Shown here: in pieces, positions 5,584 through 9,655 of the stretch
Position numbering within the stretch: position 1 is the first letter of the stretch
Layout of the letters: each line of letters starts with the position of its first letter
Assembly (NCBI GenBank): GCA_945875195.1
Contig: CAMCJW010000093.1
Coordinates: 1 to 9,655 of the forward strand
Direction of reading: 5' to 3'
DNA: 9,655 bases
DNA from: Chitinophaga pinensis
Lineage (GTDB): Bacteria > Bacteroidota > Bacteroidia > UKL13-3
Notes under the pieces: generated by a model
The model's database searches: none
What the model was told of the DNA's origin: nothing
What the model saw: only the letters and a program-made list of their open reading frames with translations
Program-made: the position numbers and the translations under genes

Positions 5584-5814
5584 TTAGGCTAGAACTACTA
5601 CTTTGTTGTTGAGTACTTCTACCACACCACCACTCACTTCAAACTCTTGTTTGCCTTCTTTATTTTTAACCACAATCTTTCCTTTTTCAAGGCTAGATAT
5701 GAGGGCCGCGTGACCTTTCAATATTTGAAAGCTACCGTTACTTCCAGGAAGTGTTACGGCATCAATTTGGCCACTGAATATGGTTTTATCGGCAGTAATG
5801 ATATCTAATTGCAT
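5584..5814 (-). CDS. atpC: F1Fo ATP synthase epsilon subunit, short form
   Basis: This subunit of the F1 central stalk contacts gamma and the c-ring and couples rotation to catalysis. The 76-residue protein has only the N-terminal beta-sandwich: MQLDIITADKTIFSGQIDAVTLPGS, then the GSFQILKGHAALIS motif (27-40), the KIVVK strand and the FEVSGGVVEVLNNKVVVLA end. The C-terminal two-helix domain found in ~135-residue epsilon subunits, which inhibits ATP hydrolysis in other bacteria, is absent. The frame ends cleanly in TAG, with the terminator just behind it, so this is a natural short form and not a truncation. Seventeen AT-rich bases separate it from atpD, and the two are surely cotranscribed. 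Confidence 0.95.
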   Translation of the reverse strand: MQLDIITADKTIFSGQIDAVTLPGSNGSFQILKGHAALISSLEKGKIVVKNKEGKQEFEVSGGVVEVLNNKVVVLA

Positions 5815-5831
5815 GTGAATTTTTCTATTAA

Positions 5832-7340
5832 TTATGCATTGATTTCGGCCAACATTTTCTCTCCTTTGGCAATAGCATCTTCGATGTTACCAACTAAGTT
5901 AAATGCAGCTTCAGGATATTTGTCTACTTCACCATCCATGATCATGTTGAAACCTTTGATGGTATCTTCAATTGGCACCAATACACCTTTTAAACCGGTG
6001 AACTGTTCTGCCACGTGGAAAGGCTGAGACAAGAAACGTTGCACACGACGAGCGCGCGATACAACCAATTTATCTTCATCACTTAACTCGTCCATACCCA
6101 AGATGGCAATGATATCTTGCAATTCTTTGTAACGTTGTAAAGTAGATTTAACGCGTTGCGCGCAATTGTAATGTGCATCTCCTACTACCGCAGCAGAAAG
6201 GATACGTGAAGTTGAATCCAAAGGATCTACCGCAGGGTAAATACCCAATTCAGCAATTTTACGACTCAATACCGTAGTTGCATCTAAGTGGGCAAATGTT
6301 GTTGCCGGAGCTGGATCCGTTAAGTCATCCGCAGGTACGTATACGGCTTGAACCGAAGTGATTGAACCACGTTTGGTTGAAGTAATACGTTCTTGCATGG
6401 CACCCATTTCTGAGGCCAAAGTTGGTTGGTAACCTACCGCTGAAGGCATACGACCTAAAAGAGCCGAAACTTCAGAACCCGCTTGGGTAAAACGGAAGAT
6501 ATTGTCAACAAAGAATAAGATATCGCGACCACCAGATTTTTCATCACCATCACGGAAATATTCGGCCATGGTTAAGCCAGATAAAGCCACGCGAGCACGT
6601 GCTCCAGGAGGCTCATTCATTTGTCCAAAAACGAGGGTTGCTTGAGACTTTGCCAATTCGGTATAATCTACCTTTGATAAATCCCAACCACCTTCTTCCA
6701 TGCTGTGTTTAAACTCAGCACCATATTTAATTACATCTGATTCGATAAACTCGCGAAGCAAATCGTTTCCTTCACGGGTACGCTCGCCTACACCAGCAAA
6801 AACCGACATACCTTCATAAGCTTTGGCAATGTTATTTACCAATTCCATGATTAGTACCGTTTTACCCACACCAGCACCACCGAACAAACCAATTTTACCA
6901 CCTTTTGCGTATGGCTCAATTAAGTCGATTACCTTGATACCAGTATACAAAGGCTCAGAAGTAGTAGAAAGTTCTTCAAAAGGCGGCGCATCGCGGTGAA
7001 TAGCTCTAGGTCCTTCGCTATTTACCTTTTTCATTCCATCAATAGCCTCACCAACCACGTTGAATAAACGACCACGGATATCATCACCAGTAGGCATAAC
7101 AATTGGAGATTCGGTAGAAGTAACAGTCATACCACGAACTAAACCGTCGGTACTATCCATTGCTACAGTACGAATCATGCTTTCACCTAAATGCTTTTGG
7201 CACTCAAGAATAATTCTGGTACCATCTGGCCTATCAATATATAGGGCTTCATAAATTTTAGGCAACTTGTTGTCTCCGCCAGCAAAGCTAACGTCTACAA
7301 CAGGTCCAATTACCTGGGCTATAACACCTGATTTTGACAT
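5832..7340 (-). CDS. atpD: F1Fo ATP synthase beta subunit
   Basis: This is the catalytic subunit of F1, where ADP and phosphate are joined to ATP. The 502-residue protein has a beta-barrel (~1-85), then the nucleotide-binding domain with P-loop GGAGVGKT (154-161), GERTREGND with catalytic Glu186, and Walker B ILFFVDN (274-280). The PSAVGYQPTLASEMG and ITSTKRGSITSVQAVYVPADDLTDPAPATTF blocks follow, as does the alpha/beta signature PAVDPLDSTS (369-378). The C-terminal helical domain has the DELSDED loop (417-423). It is slightly longer than E. coli AtpD (~460). The ATG at 7340 gives the standard start MSKSGVIAQVIGPVVDVSF. The alpha, gamma, delta, a, b and c genes are not nearby, which fits the split atp arrangement of many Bacteroidota. 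Confidence 0.99.
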   Translation of the reverse strand: MSKSGVIAQVIGPVVDVSFAGGDNKLPKIYEALYIDRPDGTRIILECQKHLGESMIRTVAMDSTDGLVRGMTVTSTESPIVMPTGDDIRGRLFNVVGEAIDGMKKVNSEGPRAIHRDAPPFEELSTTSEPLYTGIKVIDLIEPYAKGGKIGLFGGAGVGKTVLIMELVNNIAKAYEGMSVFAGVGERTREGNDLLREFIESDVIKYGAEFKHSMEEGGWDLSKVDYTELAKSQATLVFGQMNEPPGARARVALSGLTMAEYFRDGDEKSGGRDILFFVDNIFRFTQAGSEVSALLGRMPSAVGYQPTLASEMGAMQERITSTKRGSITSVQAVYVPADDLTDPAPATTFAHLDATTVLSRKIAELGIYPAVDPLDSTSRILSAAVVGDAHYNCAQRVKSTLQRYKELQDIIAILGMDELSDEDKLVVSRARRVQRFLSQPFHVAEQFTGLKGVLVPIEDTIKGFNMIMDGEVDKYPEAAFNLVGNIEDAIAKGEKMLAEINA

Positions 7341-7350
7341 AGTTAAGATA

Positions 7351-7366
7351 TTTTTACGTGTAAAAA
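7351..7366. promoter_or_regulatory. Inverted repeat at the atpDC transcription start
   Basis: TTTTTAC-GT-GTAAAAA is a 7+7 inverted repeat spanning the predicted start of the atpD transcript. A related pair, TTTTACGC (7384-7391) and GCGTAAAA (7409-7416), brackets the -33 box. The shared TTTTACG motif could be an operator. No regulator is identified. Confidence 0.4.
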
Positions 7367-7372
7367 GTGCTG

Positions 7373-7402
7373 CAAATTTACTCTTTTACGCCTAAAATCA
7401 AA
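7373..7402 (-). promoter_or_regulatory. Bacteroidota-type promoter of atpDC
   Basis: On the - strand a -33-type TTTG (7402-7399) is followed after 18 bases by TAAATTTG (7380-7373), which fits the TAnnTTTG -7 consensus recognised by the Bacteroidota primary sigma factor. Spacing is about one base below the usual 19-21. Transcription would begin near 7366, leaving a ~25-base leader before the atpD ATG. Confidence 0.65.
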
Positions 7403-7451
7403 CCGAAAGCGTAAAAAAGTTAAAGAAATGTTAATGTGAATTATTATCAAC

Positions 7452-7976
7452 CTACATAAACAAAGCCTTCAACTCTGTGGCATCATCTGGCTTCATTTTA
7501 CCAGCTAAGATGAGGCGGAGTTGGCGGCGGCGGAGGGCTCCGTCGTATCTTTTGGTTTCTTCTTCGGTTTCTGGATTTAAGGCTGGCACTTGAACCGGAC
7601 CTCCGTTGCGATCTAGGGCCACAAAAGTATAATAGGCTTCATGGCTCAAGAAACTTTCACCTGTTGGAATGTTTTCTGCCCAAACTTTAATATACACTTC
7701 CATAGAGGTATTAAATGCTCGGGAAACTTCTGCTTGTAGGGTTACCACATCGCCCAATTTGATTGATTTGGCAAAGCTTACACTGTCAACCGAAGCGGTT
7801 ACAACCGTTTTGCCAGAATGCTTTTGCGCTGCAATGGCTGCTGCAATGTCCATCCAATGTAATAGCTTTCCTCCCATTAAATTATGTAAGGTATTGGTAT
7901 CATTGGGCAATACCATTTCATTCATAATGGTTCTTGAATGAGTGGGATTTTTTATGGTTAATTGATTGTTGGTCAT
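7452..7976 (-). CDS. Acyl-CoA thioesterase, hotdog fold (YciA/BACH-like)
   Basis: This cytosolic enzyme is predicted to hydrolyse acyl-CoA thioesters to free acid and CoA; the chain-length preference cannot be read from sequence. The 174-residue protein contains one hotdog domain (~12-130). Key blocks are LPNDTNTLHNLMGGKLLHWMD (24-43) with the conserved Asn32 and Asp43, VVTASVDSVSFAKSIKLGDVVTL (58-80), and the strand segments MEVYIKVWAEN (92-102) and AYYTFVALDRNG (114-125). The tail at 135-174 is charged and helical. The start at 7976 gives a normal N-terminus; the ATG at 7925 would remove the first strand. It is separated from atpD by 111 bases containing the atpDC promoter, and from the upstream gene by a terminator, so it is probably monocistronic. 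I see no clear terminator of its own. Confidence 0.92.
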   Translation of the reverse strand: MTNNQLTIKNPTHSRTIMNEMVLPNDTNTLHNLMGGKLLHWMDIAAAIAAQKHSGKTVVTASVDSVSFAKSIKLGDVVTLQAEVSRAFNTSMEVYIKVWAENIPTGESFLSHEAYYTFVALDRNGGPVQVPALNPETEEETKRYDGALRRRQLRLILAGKMKPDDATELKALFM

Positions 7977-7993
7977 ATTGTAAATTTAGCTGT

Positions 7994-8001
7994 CAAAAGT
8001 A
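7994..8001 (-). promoter_or_regulatory. Possible -7 box of the thioesterase gene
   Basis: TACTTTTG on the - strand fits TAnnTTTG and lies 18 bases upstream of the ATG, which would leave a leader of only about 10 bases. No TTTG is found at the expected upstream spacing, so this is a weak call. Confidence 0.3.
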
Positions 8002-8040
8002 AACAAGAAAGAAGGCATTTGGTACACAGAATTGTTTGAA

Positions 8041-8083
8041 CCCAAAAAAAAGGCCCAATCCAAGTGAATGGATCAGGCCTTTT
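8041..8083 (-). terminator. Rho-independent terminator of the secreted-protein gene
   Basis: Arms AAAAGGCC (8048-8055) and GGCCTTTT (8076-8083) pair, then a CA/CA internal mismatch, then ATCC (8058-8061) with GGAT (8070-8073) over an 8-base loop. On the - strand the stem is followed by an unbroken run of T (complement of 8044-8051). It starts 21 bases beyond the stop codon at 8104. Confidence 0.88.
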
Positions 8084-8103
8084 AGGTTCAAACCGAAATG
8101 GTT

Positions 8104-9655
8104 TTATTTGTTTTCTACGATACGTTTTACAACTGTTTCGCCATCAACGGTAATTCTTACTAAATACATTCCTGCAGCAAATCCATGTTCTTTTGCGCCA
8201 AAAGTATACGTGTGATTTCCGGCCGATAATTGTTTGCTTTCTAATACTTGAACTTGTACGCCCAATACATTTAACACTTCAATAGTTACTAAGGCATTTG
8301 CATTTAATCCCAATTGAATATTAGTAAAATCTGTATAAGGGTTTGGCGCAATGCTCACTTGATTGATAGCTTGGTATAAGTTTAAGCCAGTAGGTATAAA
8401 GCTCAATGAATCTGATAATACAGATGCACAACCTGCTGCATTGGTTACTTTTACAGTATAACTACCTTTTGTAACGGCTGTATAATTTCTAGCTGTTGCA
8501 CCATTGATGATACCTCCATTTAAATACCATTGGTAATTGCTTTCAAGACTAGAGGTTAATACATCGCCACTTCTTGATATACTTGGCTTGGCAGGTATTG
8601 GATTTGCTATTACCCCAACCGCTGATGAATTAGCAGAACAAGCAAAAGTGTCTGTTACCGTAACCGTAAAATTACCAGTTTCTTTAGCTGTGTATTTTGA
8701 AGTATTTGCTCCGTTAATTGCTACTCCAGATTTACTCCATTGGTAGCTAAATGTACTAGAGTTGCTTGCATTTAATACCAAGCTATCACCAGCACAAAAA
8801 CTGTTTGAACCAACGAATGTTACAGCAACAGTTGGACTAGTACAAACACCTGTTCCTTGAATAGCAAATGAATAAACTGGCTCATCAAAGTCGTTATTAT
8901 TTATTACCAATGTTGCATTTCTACTACCCGATGCTTTAGGAGTAAATTTAACAGTTACACTCAAGGTGCTATTTCCATTTACATTAGCTGGTGTAGTGCT
9001 TGGAGATACAATACTAAACTCACTTGCATTTACTCCTGTAATAGCAATGCTTTTGATTGTTAAGTTTCCTATAGCAGTATTTTCAACTATAAACGTTTTA
9101 GTTTCACTGCTTCCGGTTGCGGCAATACCAAATTGGGTATTTGCATTTGGTGTTGTTAATCCGTTTGGAATATTTACACTGTTAGCTTTTACATTAATTT
9201 CTGGATTGGCGTTATACGTATCAGGATTGTACAATGATAAAATTTGTCCGCCTTCTACTTGCTCGCCACCTACTCCGTAATGTGCTTGGTCTACCATTAA
9301 AAACATACCTGCTCCTAAGATTGATTGCATGTCTATGATACCTGATGATTCTTCGTCTTGGGTTAGGAAGTTAGGAACACCAGTTACAAATCTTGTTGAA
9401 TCATGAACTGCAATTACTTTAACCGCGTCTGTGGCTATGTTGTATTGCCAAATTCTTGATAAGTAACTTTGGTTACCTGGATCTTCTTGTAACAAGATGT
9501 TTCCAAAATTATCAATGGTCATGTTGTCCATCATTTTAGGACCTTCAGTTCCATCCAATACCGCAGTGATAGTTCCGCCTAATTCTGGAGTTTTGATATC
9601 CGACATGCGCAATCTCCATAAACGACTTGGCGCTGTGAACGAATTGGTTGTTACA
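8104..9655 (-). CDS. Secreted PhoX-like / choice-of-anchor D / Ig-like protein with type IX sorting domain (5' end missing)
   Basis: The frame is open to the window edge (..TTNSFTAPSRLWRLRMSDIK). The codon at 9612 is TTG within that frame and is not a real start, so the N-terminus and signal peptide lie outside. With residue 1 at 9612, residues 1-145 resemble the end of a PhoX-type (DUF839-like) calcium-dependent phosphatase/esterase beta-propeller: GPKMMDNMTID, LLQEDPGNQSYLSRIW, FLTQDEESSGIID, AHYGVGGEQVEGGQ. Residues ~155-255 are a choice-of-anchor D (HYDIN-like) domain (FIVENTAIGNLTIKSI, VKFTPKASGSRNATLVI, FAIQGTG). Two Ig-like/PKD-like modules follow (260-336 and 338-405), each with a YQW segment. 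Residues 417-502 are a Por-type C-terminal sorting domain (SIAPNPYTDF, GMYLVRITVDG, VVKRIVENK). The protein is probably exported through the type IX system. The catalytic assignment is tentative because half the domain is unseen. Confidence 0.85.
   Translation of the reverse strand, partial: VTTNSFTAPSRLWRLRMSDIKTPELGGTITAVLDGTEGPKMMDNMTIDNFGNILLQEDPGNQSYLSRIWQYNIATDAVKVIAVHDSTRFVTGVPNFLTQDEESSGIIDMQSILGAGMFLMVDQAHYGVGGEQVEGGQILSLYNPDTYNANPEINVKANSVNIPNGLTTPNANTQFGIAATGSSETKTFIVENTAIGNLTIKSIAITGVNASEFSIVSPSTTPANVNGNSTLSVTVKFTPKASGSRNATLVINNNDFDEPVYSFAIQGTGVCTSPTVAVTFVGSNSFCAGDSLVLNASNSSTFSYQWSKSGVAINGANTSKYTAKETGNFTVTVTDTFACSANSSAVGVIANPIPAKPSISRSGDVLTSSLESNYQWYLNGGIINGATARNYTAVTKGSYTVKVTNAAGCASVLSDSLSFIPTGLNLYQAINQVSIAPNPYTDFTNIQLGLNANALVTIEVLNVLGVQVQVLESKQLSAGNHTYTFGAKEHGFAAGMYLVRITVDGETVVKRIVENK

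Noticed and set aside
5584..7976. Thioesterase, atpD and atpC as one functional operon
   Set aside because: A good TTTG/TAAATTTG promoter lies between the thioesterase and atpD, and there is no known functional link. Read-through is possible because no terminator is obvious, but a shared role is not supported.
8966..9280. Hydrophobic open frame of 104 codons on the + strand opposite the secreted protein
   Set aside because: The apparent membrane character arises from the complement of Thr/Asn/Val-rich beta-sheet codons. The opposite strand has clear domains and a terminator.
8104..9612. Treating 9612 as the start of the secreted protein
   Set aside because: The codon is TTG, the frame continues to the window edge with family-like sequence, and there is no signal peptide at that point.

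Overview
The window looks like a chromosomal segment of a Bacteroidota bacterium. Four things suggest this: a type IX secretion (Por) C-terminal sorting domain on the secreted protein at the right end; an atpD-atpC pair standing apart from other ATP synthase genes, with a very short epsilon subunit; promoter-like TTTG / TAnnTTTG boxes; and a LytS/LytTR two-component pair of the kind common in this phylum. Base composition is AT-rich and Shine-Dalgarno sequences are mostly absent.

Layout. The left part is on the + strand. It holds the 3' nine-tenths of glyceraldehyde-3-phosphate dehydrogenase (2-901), a 371-base intergenic region with a terminator and several short repeats, and two LPP20-type lipoprotein genes (1273-1878 and 2070-3470) separated by a 191-base region rich in inverted repeats. 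The rest is on the - strand. Reading leftward from the right end there is a secreted PhoX-like / choice-of-anchor D / Ig-like / type IX sorting protein (8104 to beyond 9655), a hotdog acyl-CoA thioesterase (7452-7976), atpD and atpC (7340-5584), then a sensor histidine kinase and LytTR response regulator with a 4-base overlap (5416-3672). Terminator hairpins separate the secreted-protein gene from the thioesterase gene and atpC from the kinase gene.

The two gene blocks converge at 3471-3671, which is filled by an array of GGGCGAAA-NNNN-TTTCGCCC palindromes. The outermost repeat on each side supplies the TAG stop codon of the gene running into it, through an identical 14-base end in inverted orientation. 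A second, unrelated palindrome (GGACAGGTCGCGACCTGTCC) is present twice at 1030-1138. Both look like REP-type elements of the sort mobilised in trans by RAYT transposases. No transposase is present here.

The genes are mostly housekeeping (glycolysis, ATP synthesis, thioester hydrolysis) or standard envelope and signalling functions. I see no convincing new multi-gene system. The most distinctive content is the repeat architecture, the tandem pair of LPP20-like lipoproteins and the mosaic secreted protein.
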